Shown here in pieces: positions 34,244 to 42,900 of a stretch of 64,000 nucleotides of DNA (position 1 is the first letter of the stretch; each line of letters starts with the position of its first letter). The notes under the pieces are model-generated. The model was not told the DNA's origin. It worked only from the letters and a program-made list of their open reading frames with translations, and made no database searches. Source of the stretch: CAVTWJ01 sp964525605 (lineage in GTDB: Bacteria > Oederibacteriota > Muellerivitia > Muellerivitales > Muellerivitaceae); assembly GCA_964525605.1 (NCBI GenBank), contig CAZGKT010000008.1, positions 60,336 to 124,335 on the forward strand. The letters are read 5' to 3'. A program made the translations under genes and the position numbers.

Positions 34244-34304
34244 GTCCCATCCGGGTCATCGTCGCCCTACGCTCTTTGAGCGCCCGGGGACAGGTGGTGG
34301 ACAA
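34244..34304. repeat. Dispersed repeat of about 60 bp, copy 3
   Basis: It begins GTCCCATCCGGGTCATC and ends GGTGGTGGACAAC, with a central CGCTCTTTGAGCG hairpin. It lies between the GH16 gene and the lipoprotein gene. Confidence 0.6.
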
Positions 34305-34363
34305 CTCTTCTATTATATTTCCCCTCAAACCAAAGAATTTAATTTGTCTCATCGCAACGGGCG

Positions 34364-36322
34364 CTAACGGGTCACGATGACTTTGAGGATTTGGGTGGTT
34401 TTGACCGAACCGGTGACCTTCACCCTTAAGTAGTAAAGGCCGTTGGAGACGGGATTGCCCGAGGCGTCACGCAGGTTCCAAACAAGGGTCGTGCCGTTGC
34501 CCGGTAGGGGTTGGGAAATATCCAAAACCTTGCGGTAGGAAACCGAAAAGACGCTCCACTCGACCGAAGAACCCAGCGGGGCCTGAACCTGAAAGGAGAG
34601 GGGCGCCGGTCCATTTCCCTTGGCCGGATTGGGATAGGGCAGGCCAATGGTCAACCCCGTGACCGAGGGGGTCAAAGTAACGGAGGGCGACAGGGTGACT
34701 GTGGGGCTATTGGTCACGGTGGGGGTAAAGGTGACCGTTGGAGTATAGGTAATGTACGTGGTCGAGGTGATCGTGGGGGTCAGGGTGGGGGTTGGAGATA
34801 GGGTCATCGTGGGGCTCAGGGTGACCGTGGGGGTCGGTTGGTTGCAGGCGAAGGCGATTTGGTCCACGGAGAAGGCATAGGTGGCGGGGGTTTGGGCGTA
34901 AGAGAACCCGATCCCCTTGATATCCGACCCCGTGGGGTGGGTGGGCAGGCCCGTTTGCGTTCCATAACCCTGTCGGGCCAGGGTGTTGAAGGGAACCTGG
35001 TAAAAGGTCCACACGCCCGCGGGGGGCAGAAAATCTTCCCCATAGGGGTCGTTATCCGTCACGGCCTGGGTCAAAACGTTGAACCGGTACACATTACCGT
35101 CGCCCTTAAACCAAAACTCAAACCGGTCGAGCCCCTGGGCGGGCGCGTTAAAGGCCGCCCCGGATGAAAAAAGATTCGTCTGCCAGCCCGAGTAACCGCC
35201 CGTGGAACAGGTTCCAGAGACTGAGGCGGCATAGTTGGTGCCTCCGGCCCCCGGGCTGTTGTAAACCACGCTGATGGCCGCCGAGGAAGCATAGCTGTAC
35301 CAGGTACCGCCCCACAGGTTCGTGCGGGCGGGTGAAACGTCGTTGAGGGCCTGGTTCTCGAAATCGTCAATCATCGTGGCCGGGCAATCCAACCCGCCCG
35401 GGGTAAAGGTGGGCGTGGGAGTAATGGTGGGAGTGGGCGAAGGGGTGATCGTCGGGGTGTTCCAAACACCCGTCGGGGTGGGGGTATTTTGCTGATAGAC
35501 CCGCACGTAATCCACCAGCATGGTCTGGGGGAAAGACGTACTGGCGGTGGGCGCTCCGGGCCAGGTCCCCCCGATTTCCATGCTGAATAAAAAGTAAAAG
35601 GGATTGTTGAAGACCCAGGTATTGGGTCCGATGTTCGAGGGCGTGAAGGTTTCGTAGGCATTGCCGTCCACTTCGTACTGAACCGAGTTCGGCTGCCAGA
35701 GAATCGCGAAGGTGTGATAGGCGGTATCAAACAACTGTCCACCCGGAAGCGGGTAGGTGGTCCCGTAATCGGCCCCTGTATAGTTGGGCCCGTGGATGGA
35801 GCCGAAGTTGAGGGATTGGTTCGCGGCGGCGCCGTTGTTTTCCATGATGTCCATCTCGCCGCAACCGGGCCAGGGATCGGAATTGATGTCGGTGCCCATC
35901 ATCCAAAAGGTGGGGTGAATGCCCGGGGCGGTGGGCATCACAATGCGCGCCTCCACGTAGCCGTACTGGAAACTTTGCAAGCCGAGGGATTGCATCATCG
36001 CCGAGGTGTAATCACCCAACTGGCCGTTATTGCCGCCCGGGTCCTGGCCGATGATGGCCAGGGCGCTTCCATTCGTGGCGTTCGGGTCGGCCACGATCTG
36101 CGCGTTGGCCAAGTTGGCCGTGTAAATTTGAAGATCCTGGTTTCCATAGCCCGACGCGCCGGTTTGAAAGGCCCAGTTGTCCGGGTTGGGGGCGCTGCCT
36201 GGAGGCCCGGTGAACTCGTCGCTCCAAACCAGGCTATACCCCGCCGGCACCTGGGCGAAGAGGGGACAAGCGGAACCCATGAGGATTAGAAAAAAAGCCG
36301 CCCCCGGTATCGCACTTTTCAT
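34364..36322 (-). CDS. Secreted GH16 beta-glucanase with carbohydrate-binding-like and C-terminal sorting domains
   Basis: This secreted enzyme acts on beta-1,3 or mixed-linkage glucans. It shows a signal peptide (about 1-23), a GH16 catalytic domain (about 25-275) opening YSLVWSDEFTG and carrying the E-x-D-x-x-E active site in CGEMDIMEN, a short Thr/Pro linker, a beta-sandwich domain (about 310-495; CPATMIDDFENQA to DQIAFACN), a second Thr/Pro-rich linker, and a C-terminal FlgD/T9SS-like Ig domain (LPYPNPAKGN, LVWNLRDASGNPVSNGLYYL). That last domain resembles sorting modules of type IX-secreted proteins, but no T9SS genes are visible here. It heads the GH16-lipoprotein-GH12 group. Confidence 0.9.
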   Translation of the reverse strand: MKSAIPGAAFFLILMGSACPLFAQVPAGYSLVWSDEFTGPPGSAPNPDNWAFQTGASGYGNQDLQIYTANLANAQIVADPNATNGSALAIIGQDPGGNNGQLGDYTSAMMQSLGLQSFQYGYVEARIVMPTAPGIHPTFWMMGTDINSDPWPGCGEMDIMENNGAAANQSLNFGSIHGPNYTGADYGTTYPLPGGQLFDTAYHTFAILWQPNSVQYEVDGNAYETFTPSNIGPNTWVFNNPFYFLFSMEIGGTWPGAPTASTSFPQTMLVDYVRVYQQNTPTPTGVWNTPTITPSPTPTITPTPTFTPGGLDCPATMIDDFENQALNDVSPARTNLWGGTWYSYASSAAISVVYNSPGAGGTNYAASVSGTCSTGGYSGWQTNLFSSGAAFNAPAQGLDRFEFWFKGDGNVYRFNVLTQAVTDNDPYGEDFLPPAGVWTFYQVPFNTLARQGYGTQTGLPTHPTGSDIKGIGFSYAQTPATYAFSVDQIAFACNQPTPTVTLSPTMTLSPTPTLTPTITSTTYITYTPTVTFTPTVTNSPTVTLSPSVTLTPSVTGLTIGLPYPNPAKGNGPAPLSFQVQAPLGSSVEWSVFSVSYRKVLDISQPLPGNGTTLVWNLRDASGNPVSNGLYYLRVKVTGSVKTTQILKVIVTR

Positions 36323-36391
36323 GAAGGCCCAATCATTTGACTTTCAACCAGTGAATTATACCCTTTCTGAAAGAAACCCCGTCATGGACAG

Positions 36392-36481
36392 TTATTTCCT
36401 TTTTTTAAATCGATAAAAAAAGAACCCCAAATTGAAAATCACTAGGGCCAACAATAAAAATTTATGGTAAGGGGTTGCCAT
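36392..36481 (-). CDS. Possible 29-residue single-pass membrane peptide
   Basis: This is a short open frame starting MATPYHKFLLLALV and ending YRFKKRK: one hydrophobic segment of about 17 residues with a strongly basic C-terminal tail. GGGGAG lies 11 nt before the ATG, longer than usual. It is 69 nt upstream of the GH16 gene on the same strand. The composition (hydrophobic helix then Lys/Arg) resembles the tail of sorting signals or of small membrane regulators, but no family is recognised and the frame could be accidental. Confidence 0.35.
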   Translation of the reverse strand: MATPYHKFLLLALVIFNLGFFFYRFKKRK

Positions 36482-36953
36482 GGTTGAAAATTCTCCCCCC
36501 CCATAAAAACAAAAGCATAATTACAAACCAAAAATCTTTCCAAGAAGGCGGTGGAAATGCACACCTAGGGTAATTGGATTCTTTTCTCGATTTTTTCGTT
36601 TTCGGTTTCAATTATTTCTCACCATAAATATTTAAAATCTAATTTAGGGTAATTTTTTGGCCATAACCGCCCCCCGTGCTCCCTGGGCTCATCCCTATCT
36701 TTTAAAAAAGTTTCTTCTCGGGTTTTCAAATAAAGCCGGTTTGGGTTATCAGGTATGCCGACCTGTTGACTGGAAAGGCCGGTCTATTTACCAGGAAACC
36801 GGTTTGTTTACCGGGAAAGACGGTCTTGTTTACCAGGAACCCCTCCAAAATAAGCCCAGAAATCCAATAGTACGTCTAAACAACTCTGGGCACTCCATTC
36901 CTCTTTATGGGGCAGCTAAAACCAGCCCATAACCAACATATTTGAGCGGGGTA
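36482..36953. other. AT-rich intergenic region with tandem repeats
   Basis: The stretch holds no convincing gene. A 91-codon open frame at 36657-36932 mostly translates the tandem repeat and has no ribosome binding site or family resemblance. The repeats occupy 36735-36841; the rest is AT-rich with no further structure recognised. Confidence 0.5.
36735..36841. repeat. Five tandem degenerate repeats of about 21 bp
   Basis: The units at 36735, 36757, 36778, 36799 and 36821 share the consensus GCCGGTTTGTTTACCAGGAAA, with the last three best conserved. They lie about 115-220 nt upstream of the heat-shock promoter. A similar unit occurs at 39872-39897, before the metzincin gene. An array of binding sites for an unknown regulator is one explanation. 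Confidence 0.6.
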
Positions 36954-36982
36954 TTGACTTGAGTCGAATCGACTCATATATT
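36954..36982 (+). promoter_or_regulatory. Heat-shock promoter with HspR (HAIR) operator in its spacer
   Basis: TTGACT (36954-36959), a 17-nt spacer and TATATT (36977-36982) form a good sigma-70 promoter. The spacer itself is a perfect odd palindrome TGAGTCGAATCGACTCA. Read with its flanks (36958-36978) it matches the HspR consensus CTTGAGT-N7-ACTCAAG except for the last two bases. The downstream operon encodes an HspR homologue, so autorepression is expected. Confidence 0.75.
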
Positions 36983-37044
36983 CTACTCAACTAAAAACCG
37001 ATTAGTTATATTGTTATAAATAGAAGTTTTAGGGAGGAAATTCC

Positions 37045-37896
37045 ATGGAAAAGCTGCCCTTTACTACCGAAGAGAAGTCGTTGGGAACCTACCTGCGTGA
37101 AATTGCCCGGGTACCCCTTTTAACTCCCGAAGAAGAAAAAGAAACTTCCCGGCTGGCGCATAAGGGCGATGAAGCCGCCCTGAACCTGATGATCGAGGCG
37201 AACCTGCGTTTCGTGGTTTCGGTCGCCAAGGGGTTCCGCAACCGGGGTTTGTCCTTCCTCGACCTGATTAACGAGGGCAACCTGGGGCTCATCAGAGCGG
37301 CAAAAACCTTCGACCCCGAGAGGGGGGTTCGGTTCGTGTCCTACGCCGTATGGTGGATCCGCCAATCCATTCTGGCCGCCATCATGGACAAGGGCGATAT
37401 GGTCCGTATTCCCCAAAGCCAGACTAAAAAGATGCGTAAAATAACGAAGCAAGTGGCCGCCATGACCGAGAAAAAGGGCGAGCCCATGACCGATAACGAA
37501 GTGATGAAAAAGGCCGATATCAACCGGGAAACCTTGACGGAGGTTCAGAAGTTTTCACACGGCTACCTGAGCCTGGATACGACCTATGTCGGTGAGGGAG
37601 AAACTTCCCTGATTGAGTTTCTGAAAGACCCCAAGGGTCTGGAGACTTTGGAAAATGACTTGATGAACCGGGATCTTTCGGAAAAGGTGAAGGGTACCTT
37701 GAAGAAACTCAATGAGCGGGACGGCCAGATCTTGAGCTGGCGTTACGGCCTGGATGGGGAGGGTTCGCAGACCTTAGACGAGATCGGGCAGCGGTTGGGA
37801 ATATCCAAAGAACGGGTACGCCAAATCGAAGAGCGCGCCATGCGCAAGATCCGCAACTCGAAGGGCGTGGAACTTTTGCGGGATTACTTCAGTTGA
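37045..37896 (+). CDS. RNA polymerase sigma-70 family factor (RpoD/group 2-like)
   Basis: This 283-residue sigma factor has regions 1.2 to 4: LGTYLREIARVPLLTPEEE, region 2 (NLRFVVSVAKGFRNRGLSFL, DLINEGNLGLIRAAKTFDPE, VRFVSYAVWWIRQSILAAI), region 3, and region 4 with the helix-turn-helix TLDEIGQRLGISKERVRQIE. It lacks the long region 1.1 of primary RpoD, so it is an alternative group 2 or RpoH-like factor. AGGGAGGA precedes the ATG. Encoded directly with HspR and HtrA behind a HAIR-containing promoter, it probably drives an extended heat-shock response; its target promoters are unknown. Confidence 0.9.
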   Translation: MEKLPFTTEEKSLGTYLREIARVPLLTPEEEKETSRLAHKGDEAALNLMIEANLRFVVSVAKGFRNRGLSFLDLINEGNLGLIRAAKTFDPERGVRFVSYAVWWIRQSILAAIMDKGDMVRIPQSQTKKMRKITKQVAAMTEKKGEPMTDNEVMKKADINRETLTEVQKFSHGYLSLDTTYVGEGETSLIEFLKDPKGLETLENDLMNRDLSEKVKGTLKKLNERDGQILSWRYGLDGEGSQTLDEIGQRLGISKERVRQIEERAMRKIRNSKGVELLRDYFS

Positions 37897-37911
37897 GCCG
37901 AGGTTAGCGAA

Positions 37912-38265
37912 ATGGAAGTTTCCCGGGAACATCCTATCTACACGATCGGCGTGGTGGCTCAACTGTTGAACCTCCACGAACAGACCATTCGGCAGTACGA
38001 GCGGATGGGCTTGATCTGTCCCTGCCGGACCCTCAAGAAAACCCGGCTTTATTCGCAGGAAGACGTGGAACGACTCGAATGCATCATCTATCTCGTCAAA
38101 ACCTGCGGGGTGAACATTTCGGGCGTGCAAATCGTCATAACTTTATCGACTCAGCATCCTGAGATCAACGAGCTGTTGAAGTCCAGGCGGATATTACCCC
38201 AGATGATGGGGCCGTACGCCCAATCTGCCGCACCGGAGGATTTAAACCATGATCAAGCTCCCTAA
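37912..38265 (+). CDS. hspR: HspR-like MerR-family heat-shock repressor
   Basis: This 117-residue DNA-binding protein has the MerR-type winged helix at the N-terminus: PIYTIGVVAQLLNLHEQTIR, QYERMGLICPCRT and RLYSQEDVERL, followed by GVNISGVQIVI. The QYERMGL and GVN(I/L)xG segments are typical of HspR. HspR represses chaperone and protease genes and is released under heat or unfolded-protein stress, usually with DnaK as co-repressor in actinobacteria. The HAIR-like palindrome in the promoter upstream of the sigma gene is the probable target. The gene overlaps htrA by 17 nt. Confidence 0.85.
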   Translation: MEVSREHPIYTIGVVAQLLNLHEQTIRQYERMGLICPCRTLKKTRLYSQEDVERLECIIYLVKTCGVNISGVQIVITLSTQHPEINELLKSRRILPQMMGPYAQSAAPEDLNHDQAP

Positions 38266-39769
38266 GTTGATCAAGCCGATTCGTTTCGCGACCATCCTGG
38301 CTTTCCTGTTGGCACCCCTTCTTCCGTCATTCGTTTCCGCCGCCGAGCTTCATCTCGGCAAAGAGCCTCCCCCTGTCACCCTTCCGCCCACCAGCGCGGC
38401 CCTGGCCCTTCAAAAAGCTTTCATCGATGTGGCGGCCGCGGTCAGCCCGGCGGTCGTCAACATCAGTTCCGAATGGACCGAGAACATCCGGGGCCTGGAC
38501 AATTTCGGCGGAATGGACGATTTCTTTAATTTCTGGTTTTACGGTCCCCACGGCCAAAGAACCCCCCAGCGCACCTTCAAACAAAAACAGCGGAGCCTGG
38601 GTTCGGGTTTTCTCATTACCTCGGACGGTTACATCCTCACGAACGCCCATGTGATCGGCAAGGCGGACAAGGTGACCGTGACGCTGGAAGATGGAACAAC
38701 TTACCCCGGAACGATTGTCGGCAAGGACGACAAGGTGGACATCGGGATCGTGAAAATAGCCGGCAAAGAATTTCCCCACCTCGTCTTGGGCGACTCGGAC
38801 GCTCTGCAGGTGGGCGAGTGGGCCATCGCGGTCGGCAACCCCTTCGCCTTGGATCATACCGTCACCACCGGGGTCATCTCGGCCAAGGGCCGCAGTGTGG
38901 AAATCAGCCAGGACCAGGGTTATCAAAGCTATATCCAAACCGACGCTTCCATCAACCCGGGCAATTCCGGCGGGCCCCTTTGCAATATCCTGGGCGAAGT
39001 GGTGGGCATTAACAGCGCCATTTACAGCCAATCGGGGGGGTCGGTGGGCATCGGCTTCGCCATACCCGTCAATATTGCCCGCAAGGCGGCTGAAGATTTG
39101 GTGAACAACGGAAAAATCATCCGGGCCGGTTTGGGCGCGATCGTTCAATCGCTCGACCCCAAAATGGCCAAGAGTTTCGGTCTGGCTTCCCCCGAGGGAG
39201 CCCTGATTTCGAACATTAATCCGGGAAGCGCCGCCGAAAAGGCGGGGTTGAAGCCCGGCGATATCATCCTCAGCATGGATGGAATCAAGGTGCACGATTC
39301 GGCGGACCTGGTGGCCAGGCTTTACACCTTCCAGCCGGGCCAGACGGTTCAAATGACCATCTTAAGAGGAGGCGTTCAGTCTACCTTGCCTGTGACGCTT
39401 CAGAAACTGGACGAGGCTTTCTTGAACAAGCCGAAGGATGGCCAGGACGGGGGCAACGGGCCTTCCGGACAGGGCGAAAACGACAATTTGGGGCTGACGT
39501 ACCAGGATCAAACCCCCGAGATCAAGAGCCAGCTTCCCGCCAACGCCCCCAAGGGGCCGGTGGTGACCCAAGTGGACCCACAAAGCCCCGCGGCCCAGGC
39601 CGGCCTCCAGCCGGGGGACATCATCTTAAGGGTGGGCGACACGCTTATTGTGTCCGCGAACCAGTTGACGGTCGTGTTGAAGAGAAGCGATCTCAAGACC
39701 GGAGCGCGTCTTTTCGTATGGCGGGACGGCGTCACCCTTTATTCTTTCCTCCAGACGGGGGATGAATAA
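38249..39769 (+). CDS. HtrA/DegP-like periplasmic serine protease with two PDZ domains
   Basis: This is an envelope quality-control protease. The 506-residue protein has a signal segment (about residues 11-31), a trypsin-like domain with His in TNAHVIG, Asp in VDIGIVKI and Ser in INPGNSGGPL, then two PDZ domains (EGALISNINPGSAAEKAGLK; GPVVTQVDPQSPAAQAGLQP, GDIILRVGD). The protease loop around FWFYGPHGQRTPQRTFKQ is a typical LA-loop region. GGAGG precedes the ATG inside hspR. Co-expression with a sigma factor and HspR indicates heat-controlled synthesis. Confidence 0.93.
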   Translation: MIKLPKLIKPIRFATILAFLLAPLLPSFVSAAELHLGKEPPPVTLPPTSAALALQKAFIDVAAAVSPAVVNISSEWTENIRGLDNFGGMDDFFNFWFYGPHGQRTPQRTFKQKQRSLGSGFLITSDGYILTNAHVIGKADKVTVTLEDGTTYPGTIVGKDDKVDIGIVKIAGKEFPHLVLGDSDALQVGEWAIAVGNPFALDHTVTTGVISAKGRSVEISQDQGYQSYIQTDASINPGNSGGPLCNILGEVVGINSAIYSQSGGSVGIGFAIPVNIARKAAEDLVNNGKIIRAGLGAIVQSLDPKMAKSFGLASPEGALISNINPGSAAEKAGLKPGDIILSMDGIKVHDSADLVARLYTFQPGQTVQMTILRGGVQSTLPVTLQKLDEAFLNKPKDGQDGGNGPSGQGENDNLGLTYQDQTPEIKSQLPANAPKGPVVTQVDPQSPAAQAGLQPGDIILRVGDTLIVSANQLTVVLKRSDLKTGARLFVWRDGVTLYSFLQTGDE

Positions 39770-39799
39770 CCTAACCGTCTATTCGTCGTTTCTTTTCCA

Positions 39800-39838
39800 A
39801 AAGCCCTGGATCGATCGATCCGGGGCTTTTTATTTTTG
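39800..39838 (+). terminator. Rho-independent terminator after htrA
   Basis: AAGCCCTGGATC and GATCCGGGGCTT pair around a short GATC-containing loop and are followed by TTTTATTTTTG. It ends the sigma-hspR-htrA operon. Confidence 0.85.
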
Positions 39839-39871
39839 TTTAAAATGGACCTTGTCCTATTTTTCATGATT

Positions 39872-39897
39872 AGGTAAACGGTTTGTTTACTGGGGAA
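39872..39897. repeat. Isolated copy of the GGTTTGTTTAC repeat
   Basis: GGTAAACGGTTTGTTTACTGGGGAA matches the 36.7-kb tandem unit and also forms an inverted repeat (GTAAAC / GTTTAC). It lies about 90 nt upstream of the metzincin gene, so both loci may share a regulator. Confidence 0.45.
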
Positions 39898-39984
39898 GTC
39901 CAGGGGGATAACCCCGATCACCCCCTATTCGTGGTAAATTTAAGCGTCACTTCTCTTTCATTTATTCCGTGCAAGGGTATTTGA

Positions 39985-42900
39985 ATGCCGTATGGCGAGT
40001 CTTCTTATTCATCAAACACCATCTCCAAACAGTTCAAAATAACTTTGCGGTTCTTCCTCTTGGGTATTTTATTGCCTGCCGCATGTCCTACAGCTGCCGC
40101 TCTGGAAACTCCGCAGCCCGCCCAAACATCCGGCGCTCTTTTTCTAGAAGCATCCAGCCTGCCTCCAAATGATCCATCTCCGGTAAAAGTTCTCCGGAAA
40201 CACTATGTTCAGATTTTAGAGCCTTTGTTAGATAACCTCCCCGGGCGTTTCCAACATCCGGGTTGGAAACCGGAGGTTAAGCTCAACCTGTTTGACGATC
40301 TTAAACTGGATTGGACCGTCAACCGCATCAGGGTAAGGCCCGGGGGTGGTTGGGTTCTCTGGGGTTCTTTAACCGGGGATCCAGGAGGACAGGTGGTCAT
40401 GGCCTACCGCCACGGGGTTCTCCAATCCGATGCTTGGGTGACAGGCAAAGGGAAATTTGAGATTCGTTATCTGGGCAATGGAATCCACCGGGTTTCGGAG
40501 ATGGACCCTCAGCCCGATTGCACCTTCGCGGGGGATGAAATCCCCTCCAATTCCTTGATATCGGGATGGACCGCTCCTCAAGGGGTTCCCGGCAATTATC
40601 CCCAAGCTATTCAAAGCGGTTGTCCCAACTCCCTCCCCTTAAAAGTCAGCCAGATGATGGTGCTCTATACGGCCCTGGCCCAGCAATTGGCGGGAGGACA
40701 GGACGGGATTGAAACTCAAATTGATTTGGACTGGGCCGGCATGAACATGGCTTTTTACAACAGCGGTGTAACGGCCGAAATGGAACTGGTCGGCACTCGG
40801 GCGGTGACTTATATCGAAACGGGCAATGTGATTACGGACATCGGCAACCTGACCAACCCGGCTATTTTTCCACAGCTTTCCAACTGGATGGTATCCACCG
40901 GCGCCCATTATGTTTCTTTATTCGTCGGGGCAGCGCAAACCACCAGCGCGGGCACCATTGCCGGGGTGGGCTATGTGCCGGGATACGCGAGCGTGGTGTA
41001 CATTCCCTACGGTAACCAGGCATTTCCCCATGAGTTGGGTCATAACTTCGGTTGCCTCCATGACCGGGGTACGATGGGCATACCGACCGGGGACGGATAC
41101 AACTTTGGCTACAAGCTCAATTCGGCCGGAACCACCTATATCGACATCATGTCCTATCAACCGGGCAATTGGATCCAGTTCTATTCCAATCCGGACGTGA
41201 CTTTTCAAGGTCAGCCCACTGGGGTCGATCCCACCGCCCCGACTGCGGCTGACAATGCCCTCGAGATCAACCAAAACTTCCCCAATACAGCCTATTCGGG
41301 TTCCAACCAATTACCCGTTGTCGAGGTAAGTTCACCCCTCGACGGAACTTTTATCTCCGCGCCCATTCCCCTGACGCTCACGGCCACGGCCTCGGACCCA
41401 AACCCGGGGGGAACGGTGGCCCAGGTTGATTTTTTCGTGAACGACCTTTTTGTGGGAACTTCCACCGCCGCGCCCTTCTCGCTCGGTTGGACACCGCCCG
41501 CGGCGGGCACCTACTACATCAGCGCCACGGCGATTGACGGTTTGGGAGCGATGAAGGTTTCTTGTCCCATTGCGGTTTACGTTGGGGTACCCACCTCAAC
41601 TCCCACCCCCACCTACACCATTACCCTGACGCCTACCTTTACCCCCACTTTCACGGCTACCCCCAGCCCGACTTCCACTTGGACCCCTCTCCCGACTGCG
41701 ACTATTGGCAGTCCGACGGCCACACCCGTCCTCTCGGGCTGCTGCGTTGACCCATCGAGTGAAATCTTTTGGACGCCAGCAAACATCTTTGGAGGAACTT
41801 ACGGTGCGGGGGGTTACAGCGGGGACGGGGGGCTAGCCACATCGGCCAAGCTTAACGAACCTTCGGGGATTTTCATCGATTCTAACTGGAATACGTATTT
41901 TTGTGATTTGGACAATTACGTAGTTCGAAAGATTTCCGGGGGCGTTATCACGACTGTGGCGGGGAACGGAATCGGAGGTTATTCGGGTGACGGAGGCCCA
42001 GCGACATCGGCTGAATTACTTTCGCCCCTTTATGTAACGGGGGACAATATCGGGAATCTTTATATTTGCGATAGGGCCGGGAATCGCGTGCGAAAAGTGA
42101 ACCCTGCCGGAATTATCAGCACGTATTCTGGTAATGGAACACCGGGTTATACCGGCGATGGCGGGCCTGCCACGGGCGCCATGCTTAACAACCCGCAGGG
42201 AATTGTCCTGGACGCCACCGGAAATCTTTATATCGCGGATACCGGAAATAACGTATTAAGAAAAGTCGATACGGCAGGTGTCATCTCCACCATCGCCGGA
42301 AGCCCAATCGGCACGGCGGGGTATTCGGGCGACGGTGCCTCGGCCACCTTGGCGCTTCTGACCGCACCAGTAGGTATCTCCATGGATCCAACAGGAAACA
42401 TTTATTTTTCCGACGGAACCCAACGTATCCGGGAAATTAATACCGGTGGGGTGATTAATACCATTGCCGGGAGCGGCACCGCTGGTAATTCGGGGGATGG
42501 AGGGCCCGCGATAGCGGCGAAAATAAATAATGTTTCCAGTATTGCCTTTTGCGGGGGATACATCTATTTGGCCGATTCAGGTAACTGGAGGATTAGGGCG
42601 GTTAATTCTTCCGGCATTATCAATTTAGTTATGCTAGGGGGTGGTATGGATTTTTTGGCCATAGATCCTCAAGGGAACCTTTACGCCAGCCAGCAATATG
42701 GCGCTTTATGCGGTCTTAGTTGCAATTATTACGGGGATGTTATCAGCAAGTTCCCAGTTAATTGTAACTACACCCCCACAGCTACAATCACCGGAACCAT
42801 CCCCACATCGACCAATACCCCCACGAGAACCTTAAGCCCAACCGTCACCAATAGCCCGACGCCATCTTTAACTTCCTCTTCCACAGCCACCTGGACCCCC

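Noticed and set aside
36735..36841. CRISPR array
   Set aside because: Units are directly adjacent without spacers and are degenerate; no cas genes are present.
36657..36932. 91-codon open frame over the tandem repeats
   Set aside because: It mostly translates the 21-bp repeats, has no ribosome binding site and no family resemblance.
38327..39352. 341-codon open frame antisense to htrA
   Set aside because: The plus strand has full HtrA motifs; the antisense frame has no recognisable domain and is a by-product of GC-rich codon use.
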